Shown here: positions 45,806-54,630 of the stretch, one piece after another
Numbering within the stretch: position 1 is the stretch's first letter
How the letters are laid out: the number at the start of each line of letters is the position of its first letter
Assembly (NCBI RefSeq): GCF_900091525.1
Contig: NZ_FMCU01000005.1
Location: 248,001-312,000, forward strand
Length of the DNA: 64,000 bases
Direction of reading: 5' to 3'
DNA from: Micromonospora matsumotoense
Lineage (GTDB): Bacteria > Actinomycetota > Actinomycetes > Mycobacteriales > Micromonosporaceae
Notes under the pieces: generated by a model
Seen by the model: only the letters and a program-made list of their open reading frames with translations
Databases searched by the model: none
What the model was told of the DNA's origin: nothing
Position numbers and translations under genes: made by a program

Positions 45806-46573
45806 ATGGCCCGCGACGGTGAGACCCCCCAGAGTGAGTTCCCCGGCTACCCGACCGCCGACACACTGCGCACCCGGTCGGCCGACCCGGCCGACCCTGA
45901 CACCCCACCGGCCGACCCGCCCCGCAGCGGCGGCGGCCCGGCCCGGGGCCTGCTCTGGGTGCTCGGCGCGGCGGCGCTCGTGGTGGTGGTGCTGCTCGGC
46001 ACGCAGGTGACCGGGATCTTCCCGGACTTCCGCAACCCGTTCGCCAAGGAGCAGACCGACCGCAGCCAGCCGCCGCTGCTCAAGTCGATCCAGGACCTCA
46101 GCCGCTACGTCGCGGCGGAGGGCAACTTCCAGGTCGTGGTCGACCTCCAGAACGACCGCAACAACGTGCCGGAGTTCCTGCTCAACCAGCGGACCCTCTT
46201 TGTCGGGGCGGGCAGCGTCGAGGCGTACGTGGACTTCGGCAAGATCTCCGAGGGGGCGGTGGTGCCGTCCGCGGACGGCAAGTCCGTCGAGGTCAAGCTG
46301 CCCGCGCCGCAGTTCGGTCAGACCAACCTCGACCTGGACAAGAGCTACGTCTTCGCCGAGGAGCGCGGCCTGTTCAACCGGATCGGTGAGCTGGTCAAGG
46401 GCGACCCCAACCGGCAGCAGCAGGTCTACCGGATGGCCGAGGAGCGGATCACCGCGGCGGCCCGGGACAGCGGGCTGGCCCAGCGCGCCGAGGAGAACAC
46501 CCGCAAGATGCTGGAGGGCCTGCTCCGCTCGCTCGGCTACGAGAAGGTCACCATCACCTACACGGCCCCCTGA
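45806..46573 (+). CDS. DUF4230 membrane-anchored protein
   Basis: A 255-aa protein. A 45-residue Pro/Asp-rich cytoplasmic segment is followed by one membrane helix (GLLWVLGAAALVVVVLLGTQ) and an extracytoplasmic DUF4230-like domain (LLKSIQDLSRYVAAEGNFQV, SVEAYVDFGKISEGAV, LDKSYVFAEERGLFNRIGEL). Function unknown. ATG at 45806 is chosen; GTG at 45797 in frame is possible. A palindrome follows the stop. Confidence 0.75.
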   Translation: MARDGETPQSEFPGYPTADTLRTRSADPADPDTPPADPPRSGGGPARGLLWVLGAAALVVVVLLGTQVTGIFPDFRNPFAKEQTDRSQPPLLKSIQDLSRYVAAEGNFQVVVDLQNDRNNVPEFLLNQRTLFVGAGSVEAYVDFGKISEGAVVPSADGKSVEVKLPAPQFGQTNLDLDKSYVFAEERGLFNRIGELVKGDPNRQQQVYRMAEERITAAARDSGLAQRAEENTRKMLEGLLRSLGYEKVTITYTAP

Positions 46574-46667
46574 CCCGGAGCGCCACCACCGCTCGGGTTC
46601 CGGGCAGACCACCACGCGCCACCGGGCCGCGCGGTGGTGGCGCTGTAGGGGGTGTGACGGCGGTCTT

Positions 46668-46727
46668 GGTGATCAAGAGGTTTGCGTCAGTCTTGATCTT
46701 CAAGTTGACGCAAACCTCTTGATCACC
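46668..46727. repeat. palindrome, 22-bp arms, convergent junction
   Basis: Arms 46668-46689 and 46706-46727 are exact reverse complements; the left arm contains GATCAAGAGGTTTGCGTCA. The 16-base loop can itself pair (CTTGA...CAAG). It lies between the DUF4230 gene and the convergent PspC gene. It is AT-richer than its surroundings and unlike the GCGGTGTCC palindromes. Confidence 0.8.
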
Positions 46728-46790
46728 GGGCGCAGTCCCGCTGGGCGTGGTGCCGCCGGGCGCAGTGCCGCCGGGTGACGGCCGGCGTGG

Positions 46791-46997
46791 TCAGTGGCTG
46801 GTGGTGGCGTACCGGTCCTCGTTGGGCATCAGGATCCACATCACCAGGTAGACGATCACCTGGGTGCCGGGCAGCAGCAGGGACAGCAGGAACAGCAGCC
46901 GGACCAGGGTGGCCGAGGTGTTGAACCGGCGGGCCAGGCCGGCACAGACACCGGCGAGCATGCGCCCCTCGCGGGGTCGGACCAGTTTGCGACTCAT
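46791..46997 (-). CDS. PspC domain membrane protein, 68 aa
   Basis: A single PspC domain: KLVRPREGRMLAGVCAGLARR followed by FNTSATLVRLLFLLSLLLPG and IVYLVMWILMPNE, giving two membrane segments. PspC proteins take part in envelope stress responses in other bacteria. It has no psp neighbours here. Confidence 0.85.
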   Translation of the reverse strand: MSRKLVRPREGRMLAGVCAGLARRFNTSATLVRLLFLLSLLLPGTQVIVYLVMWILMPNEDRYATTSH

Positions 46998-47309
46998 CGT
47001 CTAACTCCACTCTGCGGCGATCCGCCGCGCTGCATTCCACGGTAGGAAGGGGCGGCCACCGTGCCCTCAGTCCCGAGGGTGATCCGGTGACCCCGTACCC
47101 GTAGGTGGTTACCCGAGTCGGCCCCGGCCGACGCCTCCCGGCGGGAGGGTCCGACGCGGGAGGACGCGACGGGGGTGAGCTGGGCGGGTAGGCTCGCCGG
47201 TCGACACCGCCCCCACCCCGGGCGGGATCAGCAGGTCACCGGGGACCCCGGGCGGCCACGGACCCGGCCGGACCCGGCACCACCCGGGCGACGGCGAGGA
47301 AGCGCAGCG
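46998..47309. other. 312-base gap upstream of the serine deaminase gene
   Basis: No gene is seen. It is divergent promoter space for the PspC and serine ammonia-lyase genes, GC-rich with several short hairpins. I looked for a glycine riboswitch and did not find a recognisable one. Confidence 0.5.
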
Positions 47310-48680
47310 ATGATCAGTGTCTTCGACCTCTTCAGTGTCGGCATCGGCCCGTCCAGCTCCCACACGGTGGGCCCGATGCGGGCCGCGCGCACCTTCGTCA
47401 CCGGACTGAAGGCCGACGGGCTGCTGCACACCGTCACCCGGGTCCGGGCCGAGTTGTTCGGGTCGCTGGGCGCCACCGGCCACGGGCACGGCAGCGACCG
47501 GGCGGTGCTGCTCGGGCTGGCCGGCGAGAGCCCGGAGACGGTGGACACCGACAGCGTCGGCCCCCGGGTCGCCGAGATCCGCGACCGGCGTCGGCTCGCC
47601 CTGCTCGGCACCCAGGAGATCGACTTCGAGCCGGACCTGGACCTGGTGCTGCACCGCCGTCGGTCGCTGCCGTACCACCCGAACGGGATGGTCTTCTCGG
47701 CCTGGGACGCGGCGGGATCGACGGTGCGCACCCGGACGTACTACTCGGTCGGTGGTGGGTTCGTGGTCGACGAGGCGGCGGCCGGGGCGGACCGGATCAC
47801 GCCGGACACCACCGCCGTGCGGCACCCCTTCTCGACCGGTGCCGAACTGCTCGGCGTCACCACCGGCACCGGCCTGTCGATCAGCGCGGTGATGCTCGCC
47901 AACGAGCTGTCCTGGCGCAGCGAGGCAGACGTCCGGGCCGGGTTGCTGGACATCTGGCGGGTGATGCGGGAGTGCGTGGCCCACGGCGGCGAGCGCGACG
48001 GCGTGCTGCCGGGCGGGTTGCGGGTCCGTCGCCGCGCCGCCGAGCTGCGTCGCAGCCTGGAGGCCGACGCCGGCTCGACCGACCCGCTGCGCGCGATGGA
48101 CTGGGTGACCCTGTTCGCGCTCGCGGTCAACGAGGAGAACGCCGCCGGTGGCCGGGTGGTCACCGCCCCGACGAACGGCGCGGCCGGGATCATCCCGGCG
48201 GTGCTGCACTACTACACCCGGTTCGTGCCGGGCGCCTCCGACGAGGGGGTGGTCCGTTTCCTGCTGGCCGCCGGGGCGATCGGAGTGCTGTTCAAGGAGA
48301 ACGCCTCGATCTCCGGCGCCGAGGTGGGCTGCCAGGGGGAGGTCGGATCGGCCTGCTCGATGGCCGCCGCCGGCCTGGCCGAGGCGCTCGGCGGCACCCC
48401 CGAGCAGGTGGAGAACGCCGCCGAGATCGGCATGGAGCACAACCTCGGGTTGACCTGCGACCCGGTCGGGGGGCTGGTGCAGATCCCCTGCATCGAGCGC
48501 AACGCGGTGGCTAGCATCAAGGCGATCACGGCGGCCCGGTTGGCGTTGCGCGGCGACGGGGTGCACCACGTCTCGCTCGACAAGGTCATCAAGACCATGC
48601 GCGAGACCGGGGCGGACATGAAGGTCAAGTACAAGGAGACGGCACGCGGCGGCCTGGCCGTCAACGTGATCGAGTGCTGA
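47310..48680 (+). CDS. sdaA: L-serine ammonia-lyase, iron-sulfur type
   Basis: A 456-aa one-chain [4Fe-4S] serine deaminase giving pyruvate and ammonia. ATG at 47310 ([20 protein letters not shown]) with GAGGAA upstream. The beta domain covers residues 1 to about 160. The alpha domain carries [16 protein letters not shown] and cysteines at about 341 and 349 ([12 protein letters not shown]), 383 (LTCDP) and 394 (IPCIERN) for the cluster. It degrades serine made through SerC. The next transporter gene begins about 60 bases after its stop. Confidence 0.95.
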   Translation: MISVFDLFSVGIGPSSSHTVGPMRAARTFVTGLKADGLLHTVTRVRAELFGSLGATGHGHGSDRAVLLGLAGESPETVDTDSVGPRVAEIRDRRRLALLGTQEIDFEPDLDLVLHRRRSLPYHPNGMVFSAWDAAGSTVRTRTYYSVGGGFVVDEAAAGADRITPDTTAVRHPFSTGAELLGVTTGTGLSISAVMLANELSWRSEADVRAGLLDIWRVMRECVAHGGERDGVLPGGLRVRRRAAELRRSLEADAGSTDPLRAMDWVTLFALAVNEENAAGGRVVTAPTNGAAGIIPAVLHYYTRFVPGASDEGVVRFLLAAGAIGVLFKENASISGAEVGCQGEVGSACSMAAAGLAEALGGTPEQVENAAEIGMEHNLGLTCDPVGGLVQIPCIERNAVASIKAITAARLALRGDGVHHVSLDKVIKTMRETGADMKVKYKETARGGLAVNVIEC

Positions 48681-48739
48681 GGGGCGTTCGTTCACCGACT
48701 GCTAACCTGTCGTCCGTTGTTGTCAGGCGGGAGGCGACG

Positions 48740-49567
48740 GTGACCGCAGGCGTCACGGCGTTGTGGTCGCACCGCAACTCGCTGCGCATCCTGGTCAGGC
48801 GCGATCTCGCGGTGAAGTACCAGCAGTCCGTGCTCGGTTACTTCTGGTCGCTGATCGAGCCGCTGGGGATGGGCGCGATCTACTTCTTCGTCTTCGGGGT
48901 GCTCTATTCCGGGCCGACCAACCGGCACCTCGGCGAGGCCGCCGGCTCCTACCCGCTCTTCCTGATCACCGGCATCTTCGCCTGGATGTGGACCAGTTCG
49001 GCGCTGAGCGAGGCGACCAACGCGCTGACCGGGCAGTCCCGCCTGATCACCACGATGAACCTGCCCCGGCAGGTCTTCCCGATCGGCCGGGTCACCGGCC
49101 GGTTCGCCGAGTACGTCGCCGGCCTGCCGATCCTGCTGGCCGTCGCCGCCGGCTACGCCGCACGCGGCCGGATCGAGCTGGGCTGGTCGCTGCTGAGCCT
49201 GCCGCTGGCCGTCGCCGTGCAGGGCACCCTGCTGATCGGGCTGGCCCTGCTGCTCTCGGCGGTCAACGTGCTGATGCGCGACGTGGAGCGGTTCATGCGG
49301 CTGGTCATCCGGGTGCTGTTCTATGCCACCCCGATCATCTACCCGTTGAGCCTGGTCCGGGAGTCCGGCATGCCGGGCTGGGTCAAGGTGGCGTACGAGC
49401 TGAACCCGCTGGTCGGCATCTTCCAGCTCCAGCACGCCATCTGGTATCCGGACGAGTTCCCGGACGCCCGGCTGCTGACCACCACGGTTGCCGGCAGCCT
49501 GCTGGTGCTGGTGGCCGGCTGGTGGGCGTTCCGCCGGCTCGAACCGGCCGTGCTGAAGGAACTGTAG
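48740..49567 (+). CDS. ABC-2 polysaccharide/teichoic acid export permease
   Basis: A 275-aa permease with about six helices, of the Wzm/TagG type: LRILVRRDLAVKYQQSVLGY, FWSLIEPLGMGAIYFFVFGV, then GIFAWMWTSSALSEATNAL and VLFYATPIIYPLSLV. GTG at 48740 is chosen because GGGAGG lies six bases upstream; an in-frame GTG at 48674 overlaps the serine lyase end but would add unlikely sequence. It starts a four-gene operon for a cell-surface polymer. Confidence 0.9.
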   Translation: MTAGVTALWSHRNSLRILVRRDLAVKYQQSVLGYFWSLIEPLGMGAIYFFVFGVLYSGPTNRHLGEAAGSYPLFLITGIFAWMWTSSALSEATNALTGQSRLITTMNLPRQVFPIGRVTGRFAEYVAGLPILLAVAAGYAARGRIELGWSLLSLPLAVAVQGTLLIGLALLLSAVNVLMRDVERFMRLVIRVLFYATPIIYPLSLVRESGMPGWVKVAYELNPLVGIFQLQHAIWYPDEFPDARLLTTTVAGSLLVLVAGWWAFRRLEPAVLKEL

Positions 49568-50308
49568 GTGCCGCCGATCATCGAGGCGCAGGGTCTCGGC
49601 ATCCGCTTCGTCCGCAACCGGCGTCGGCAGCTTCGCCTGCGCGAGCTCTTCATCCACCGGGGCGGCCGGGCCACCACCGGCCAGTTCTGGCCGCTGCGGG
49701 ACGTCTCGTTCACCGTCGCGCCGGGCGACACGCTCGGCGTGATCGGGCGCAACGGCACCGGCAAGAGCACCCTGCTGCGGCTGATCGCCGGGGTGCTCAT
49801 CCCCGACGAGGGACGGATCCGGGTCCACGGTGACGTCGCGCCGCTGCTGGAACTCTCCGCCGGCTTCTCCAACGACCTGACCGGGCGGGAGAACCTCTAC
49901 CTGGTCGGCGGGCTGCACGGGCTGTCCCCGGGCTACCTGCGGCGGCACTTCGACGACATCGTCGCGTTCGCCGGTGAGCAGGTGGAACGGGCCATCGACA
50001 CCTCGGTCCGGCACTACTCGTCCGGGATGAAGGTCCGGCTGGGGTTCGCGATCATCTCGCACCTGCCGCACCCGATCCTGCTGATGGACGAGGTGACCGC
50101 GGTGGGCGACGCGGAGTTCCGCCAGAAGTGTTATTCGACGATCGACCGACTGCTCGCGGAGGGGCGCACCTTGGTGCTGGTGTCACACAACGAGAAGGAC
50201 CTGACCCGGTTCTGCCGTCGGGGGCTCTACCTCGACGGTGGGCGGCTGACCGTGGACGGGACGGTCGCGGAGGCGCTCGACGCGTACCACGCCGCGGTGC
50301 CGAGGTGA
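49568..50308 (+). CDS. ABC transporter ATPase, Wzt/TagH type
   Basis: A 246-aa ATPase: Walker A GVIGRNGTGKST near residue 58, a signature of the polysaccharide-export type HYSSGMKVRLGFA, Walker B ILLMDEVTAVGD and the switch in LVSHNEKD. It has no C-terminal carbohydrate-recognition domain, unlike long Wzt proteins. It starts directly after the permease stop and its stop overlaps the next gene by 4 bases. Role: energises export of an undecaprenyl-linked polymer. Confidence 0.92.
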   Translation: MPPIIEAQGLGIRFVRNRRRQLRLRELFIHRGGRATTGQFWPLRDVSFTVAPGDTLGVIGRNGTGKSTLLRLIAGVLIPDEGRIRVHGDVAPLLELSAGFSNDLTGRENLYLVGGLHGLSPGYLRRHFDDIVAFAGEQVERAIDTSVRHYSSGMKVRLGFAIISHLPHPILLMDEVTAVGDAEFRQKCYSTIDRLLAEGRTLVLVSHNEKDLTRFCRRGLYLDGGRLTVDGTVAEALDAYHAAVPR

Positions 50309-52305
50309 CCCTGGCGATCGTGCTCGCCGTCGGTGCGCCGGCCGCGGGCCTGCCCACCGGCCCGGGCGAACCCCGCATCGACCGGCTCGCCGACCAGTTG
50401 CGCCGGGCCGGGGCGGACCGGGTGCACACCGTCGCCGGCCTGGCCGAGCTGGCCGCCCTGGTCGACACCACCACCGGCCCGGTGCTGGTCACCGGGGCCG
50501 ATCTGGTCGCGCACACGGCCGTACTGAAGCATCTGGTGACCAGCCCGGTCGGCCCGACGGTGGCCCTGGTGCTCACCGACCCGCCGGCCGCCGGCCAGAC
50601 GGTGGTGCGCGAGGAGCGCGGGCAGGTGGTCGACGCCGGCCCGGAGCTGCCCGACGCCACCGGCGTCTTCGGCGGTGCGCTGCGGGTCGGCCGGGACGAC
50701 CTGCCGGCCCTGGCCGCCGCGGCCCGCGCCGCCGGTGGCCCAGGGGTGACGTCGGCCGCCCGGGACGTGGCGGGGGTGGGCGGCAGCCCGGCCACCGTGG
50801 ACCGGCTGTTCGCGGCGCTCACCGACCTCGGCACCCTGACCTTCGCCCACCGGGTACGCCTGCTCGTGGCGCACCGGGTCGCCGATCCGGCCGGACTGGC
50901 CGCCGCCGAGGCGGCACTGGCCGGGGTGGACGAGGACCGGGCGGAGCTGCGGTTGTCGGTGAAGGAGCGGGACGACTTCTTCACCACCTACTTCGTCAGC
51001 ACCTGGTCGCCGTACGTGACGAAGGTGTGTGCCCGGCTGGGTCTGACGCCGACCGGGGTCACCATGATCTCGGTGCTGTTCGCGGTGGTCGCGGCGGTGC
51101 TCTTCGGGGCCGGTGGCCGAGTCGCCCTGGTGGCCGGCGGGGTGCTGCTCTATCTGGGTTTCGTGCTGGACTGCGTGGACGGGCAGTTGGCCCGCTACAC
51201 CCGGCACTTCAGCGCCTGGGGCGGCTGGCTGGACACGATGGCCGACCGGGCGAAGGAGTACCTGGTCTATGCGGGGCTGGGTTACGGCGCGACGCACGCC
51301 GGGTTCCGCTACGGCTGGGCGCTGGCCATCGCCGCGATGACGTTGCAGACCGTCCGGCACATGACCGACGCCTGGTACGGGGTGCTGCACGACGAGGCGG
51401 CCCGGCGACCCCGCCCGGCCACCCCGACCGCCGGGGGGATCGGGGGGAGGCTGAACGCCGCCTCGACCCGGGTGCAGGCGGACACCGGCTCGGTGTCGTA
51501 CTGGCTGAAGCGGACGGTGGTCTTCCCGATCGGCGAGCGGTGGGCACTGATCGCGGTCACCGCCGCGCTGTTCGGACCGCTGGTCAGCCTGGTCTCGGTG
51601 CTGGTGTGGGGGCTGCTGGCGTTCGGCTACACGGGCGCGTTGCGGACGCTGCGGGCCCGCTGGATGTGGGTGCCGGTGCTGGACACGGTCGATGCGACGC
51701 TGCACCGTGACGACGGTCCGCTGGCGGCCCGACTGCCGGTGGTCCGCCCGATGGGCCCGCTGACCCTGGCGGTGCTCGGGGCGCTCGGGCCGGCGGTGCT
51801 GCTGGTGGTGGGGCTGTTCCGGTTGGCCGGTGACGGTGACCCGGGTGGCCTGCGCTGGTGGCTGCCGGTGGCGCTGCTGGTGCTACTGGTCGCTGGGCTG
51901 GGCGCAGGCGCGGCGCACAACGGCCCGTTGGACTGGCTGGTGCCGGCGGCGCTACGGGCCGGCGAGTATCTCTTCGCCGCCGTGGTCGGGGTGGTCGGCG
52001 GGGTGCCGGCCTGGCTGGTCTTCGGGTACGTCTTCGTGCTGACCGTGCACCACTACGACCTGACCGCCCGGTTGGAGAAGCGGCAGGCGGCCCCGCCGCT
52101 GCACCCGTGGACGCTGGGCTGGGAGGGACGCTCGGTGCTGTTGGCAGTGGCGGCGATCGCCGGATTTGCCAGCCCTGTGATGGCTACACTCGGTGCGTAC
52201 CTTCTTGTGGTTTTCGTGGCGAGTGTCGTCCTGGCCTGGGTCGTCCTGCCGGCCCGGGCCACCCGGGCGGCGGCCGTACCGGCGCGGGGTGGTTCGCCGG
52301 GCTGA
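50305..52305 (+). CDS. CDP-alcohol phosphotransferase with N-terminal transferase-like domain
   Basis: A 666-aa protein. The catalytic signature of CDP-alcohol phosphatidyltransferases, DCVDGQLAR ... G ... D ... D, is complete (Asp289, Asp292, then GGWLDTMADR). Several membrane helices surround it, and more lie in the C-terminal half (LTLAVLGALGPAVLLVVGLF; EYLFAAVVGVVGGVPAWLVF). The first 200 residues form an extra soluble domain (LRRAGADRVHTVAGLAELAA; LVTGADLVAHTAVLKHLV), similar in placement to the nucleotidyltransferase half of bifunctional IPCT-DIPPS enzymes but lacking a clear GG...P-loop. It probably makes a phosphopolyol lipid or polymer precursor. GTG overlaps the ATPase stop. Confidence 0.85.
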   Translation: MTLAIVLAVGAPAAGLPTGPGEPRIDRLADQLRRAGADRVHTVAGLAELAALVDTTTGPVLVTGADLVAHTAVLKHLVTSPVGPTVALVLTDPPAAGQTVVREERGQVVDAGPELPDATGVFGGALRVGRDDLPALAAAARAAGGPGVTSAARDVAGVGGSPATVDRLFAALTDLGTLTFAHRVRLLVAHRVADPAGLAAAEAALAGVDEDRAELRLSVKERDDFFTTYFVSTWSPYVTKVCARLGLTPTGVTMISVLFAVVAAVLFGAGGRVALVAGGVLLYLGFVLDCVDGQLARYTRHFSAWGGWLDTMADRAKEYLVYAGLGYGATHAGFRYGWALAIAAMTLQTVRHMTDAWYGVLHDEAARRPRPATPTAGGIGGRLNAASTRVQADTGSVSYWLKRTVVFPIGERWALIAVTAALFGPLVSLVSVLVWGLLAFGYTGALRTLRARWMWVPVLDTVDATLHRDDGPLAARLPVVRPMGPLTLAVLGALGPAVLLVVGLFRLAGDGDPGGLRWWLPVALLVLLVAGLGAGAAHNGPLDWLVPAALRAGEYLFAAVVGVVGGVPAWLVFGYVFVLTVHHYDLTARLEKRQAAPPLHPWTLGWEGRSVLLAVAAIAGFASPVMATLGAYLLVVFVASVVLAWVVLPARATRAAAVPARGGSPG

Positions 52306-52321
52306 CGACAGGGGCGGCCGG

Positions 52322-54496
52322 ATGACGCTGATCAGCTTCGTCGTACCGGCCTTCCGGGTGCAGGGTTACCTGCGCGAGTGCCTGGACTCGCTGCTCGACC
52401 AGCCGGTGCGGGACATCGAGGTGATCGGGGTCGACGACGGCTCTCCGGACGCCTGCGGCGACATCCTCACCGAGTACGCCGCCCGCGACCCCCGGGTACG
52501 GGCGCTTCTGCTGCCGGCCAACGCCGGCCTCGGTCCGGCCCGCAACGCCGGGCTGGACCGGGCCACCGGCGAGTACGTCTGGTTCCTCGACGGCGACGAC
52601 TGGCTCGCCCCCGACTGCCTGCCCGAGGTCGCCGACCGGCTTACCGCCACCCGCCCGGACGTGCTGCTGGTGGACCACGTCCGGGTGCACTGGGACGAAC
52701 GCGCCACCCGCAGCGCCCTGCCGGAGGTCTTCCCCGAGCCGCCCGGCGCGGCGACGTTCCGGCTGGCGGAGCGGCCGGAGGCACTGCGCCTGCTGCACAC
52801 CGCCTGGAACCGGCTGGTCCGCCGGGAGTTCCTGACCGGCCTCGGGCTGCGCTTCGCCCCCGGCTGGTACGAGGACGTCGCGTTCAGCTACCCGGTGCTG
52901 CTGGCCGCCGGGCGGATCGGGGTCCTCGACCGGGTCTGCGTCAACTACCGGCAGCGCCGGGCCGGCGCGATCACCCGGACCCTCGACGACCGGCACTTCG
53001 AGGTCTTCGACCAGTGGCACCGGGTGTTCCGGTTCCTCGACGAGCGGCCCGACCTGGTCGGCCTGCGCCCGGCGGTCTTCGAGCGGATGATCTGGCACTA
53101 CCTGACGGTGCTCGGCAACGGCGACCGGATCGCCCCCGCGCTGCGGCCGGCGTTCTTTCAGCGGATCACCGCCGACCACCGGCACTTCCGACCCGCCGGG
53201 GGCTATCCGGTGCCGGACGGGTGGGACGGGCTCAAGCACCGGCTGGTCGCCGCCGGCGGGTGGCACACCTTCAGCGCGCTGCGCACCGCCAACCAGGCGC
53301 GGGAGACCGCCCGCAGCGCCGGCCGGCGGGCCCGGCCGGTGGCCCGACGGACCGCCCGGGGGGCCCGGGACGCGCTGCTGCACGAGTACTACCGGGCCGA
53401 ACTGCGCCGGCCGATCGACCCGACGTTGGCCGTCTACGCCGCCTACTGGTACCGCGGTTACGCCTGCAACCCGGCGGCGGTCCACGCCGCCGCCCGCCGG
53501 CTCGCCCCGCAGGTGCGCGGGGTGTGGATCGTCCGTCGGGACCGGGTCGACACCCTCCCACCCGGCATCGAGTACGTCGTCGCCGGCACCCGGGACTGTC
53601 AACGGGTGCTGGCGCGGGCCCGTTGGCTGGTCAACAACGTCAACTTCCCGGACTTCGTCCGCAAGCGCCCCGGTCAGGTGCACGTGCAGACCCACCACGG
53701 CACCCCGGTCAAGGTGATGGGGCTGGACCAGCAGCGGTATCCGCTCGGCGCGGTCGGGATGGACTTCGCCGGGCTGCTGCGCCGGGTGGAGCGGTGGGAC
53801 TACAGCGTCACCTCGAACGCCTTCTCCACCCAGATGTGGGACCGCGCCTATCCGGCGGACTACGTCCGGCTGGAGGTGGGCTACCCGCGCAACGACCGGC
53901 TGGTCACCGCCACCGCCGAAGAGGTACGCGCGGTACGGGCCGGGCTCGGCATCACCCCGGACGAGCGGGTGGTGCTCTATGCGCCGACCCACCGGGAGCA
54001 CCTGCCCGGCTACCGGCCGCCGTTCGACCCGTACCGGCTGCTGGACGTGCTCGGGCCGGCCGGCCGGCTGCTGGTGCGCAGCCACTACTTCCACGACCGG
54101 GACGGCCGGGCCCGGCGACGGGCCGAGGGGCGGGTGGTCGACGTCAGCGCCGTCGCCAGCGTCGAGGACCTCTATCTGGCCGCCGACGTGCTGGTCACCG
54201 ACTACTCGTCGGCGATGTTCGACTACGCGGTGCTGGACCGGCCGATCGTGATCTACGCGCCGGACCGGGACGCCTACCGGCTGGCCCGGGGGGTCTACTT
54301 CGACGTCACCGCCGAGCCGCCGGGTGCGGTCGCGCTGACCTTCGAGGAGTTGCGGGAGGTCTTCCGTGGTGGCGCGGAGACCGGGGAGCCGGCCGAGCGG
54401 GCACGGCAGGCGTTCCGGGAGCGGTTCTGCCGCTGGGACGACGGGCACGCGGCGGAACGGCTGGTCCGCCGGGTCTTCCTCGGCGAACCAGGGTGA
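52322..54496 (+). CDS. GT2 glycosyltransferase fused to TagF-like polyol-phosphate transferase
   Basis: A 724-aa two-domain protein. Residues 1 to about 230 are a GT2 family transferase (ISFVVPAFRVQGYLRECLDS; VDDGSPDACGD; the DxD-type FLDGDDWLAPD). A linker rich in Arg follows. Residues about 390-715 match CDP-glycerol glycerophosphotransferases (TagB/TagF): QTHHGTPVKVMG, YAPTHREHLPGYRPPFDPY, LVRSHYFHDRDGR and LVTDYSSAMFDYAVLDRPIV. It should build a sugar-polyol-phosphate (teichoic acid-like) chain exported by the adjacent ABC system. The ATG start has AGGGGCGG upstream. Confidence 0.9.
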   Translation: MTLISFVVPAFRVQGYLRECLDSLLDQPVRDIEVIGVDDGSPDACGDILTEYAARDPRVRALLLPANAGLGPARNAGLDRATGEYVWFLDGDDWLAPDCLPEVADRLTATRPDVLLVDHVRVHWDERATRSALPEVFPEPPGAATFRLAERPEALRLLHTAWNRLVRREFLTGLGLRFAPGWYEDVAFSYPVLLAAGRIGVLDRVCVNYRQRRAGAITRTLDDRHFEVFDQWHRVFRFLDERPDLVGLRPAVFERMIWHYLTVLGNGDRIAPALRPAFFQRITADHRHFRPAGGYPVPDGWDGLKHRLVAAGGWHTFSALRTANQARETARSAGRRARPVARRTARGARDALLHEYYRAELRRPIDPTLAVYAAYWYRGYACNPAAVHAAARRLAPQVRGVWIVRRDRVDTLPPGIEYVVAGTRDCQRVLARARWLVNNVNFPDFVRKRPGQVHVQTHHGTPVKVMGLDQQRYPLGAVGMDFAGLLRRVERWDYSVTSNAFSTQMWDRAYPADYVRLEVGYPRNDRLVTATAEEVRAVRAGLGITPDERVVLYAPTHREHLPGYRPPFDPYRLLDVLGPAGRLLVRSHYFHDRDGRARRRAEGRVVDVSAVASVEDLYLAADVLVTDYSSAMFDYAVLDRPIVIYAPDRDAYRLARGVYFDVTAEPPGAVALTFEELREVFRGGAETGEPAERARQAFRERFCRWDDGHAAERLVRRVFLGEPG

Positions 54497-54630
54497 TGTT
54501 CCGGGCGGATCGCCGTACTGGGCCGTAATAGGGCTGTCATCAGTCGAACATGGCACGTTTACCCGATGTGCTAACCCGATGATCCTCGTCACAGTCAACC
54601 CGGGGTTCGGTCAAGCTGGGGGAGGAGACG

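Noticed and set aside
46998..47309. Glycine riboswitch before the serine ammonia-lyase gene
   Set aside because: The region has GC hairpins but no recognisable tandem aptamer consensus.
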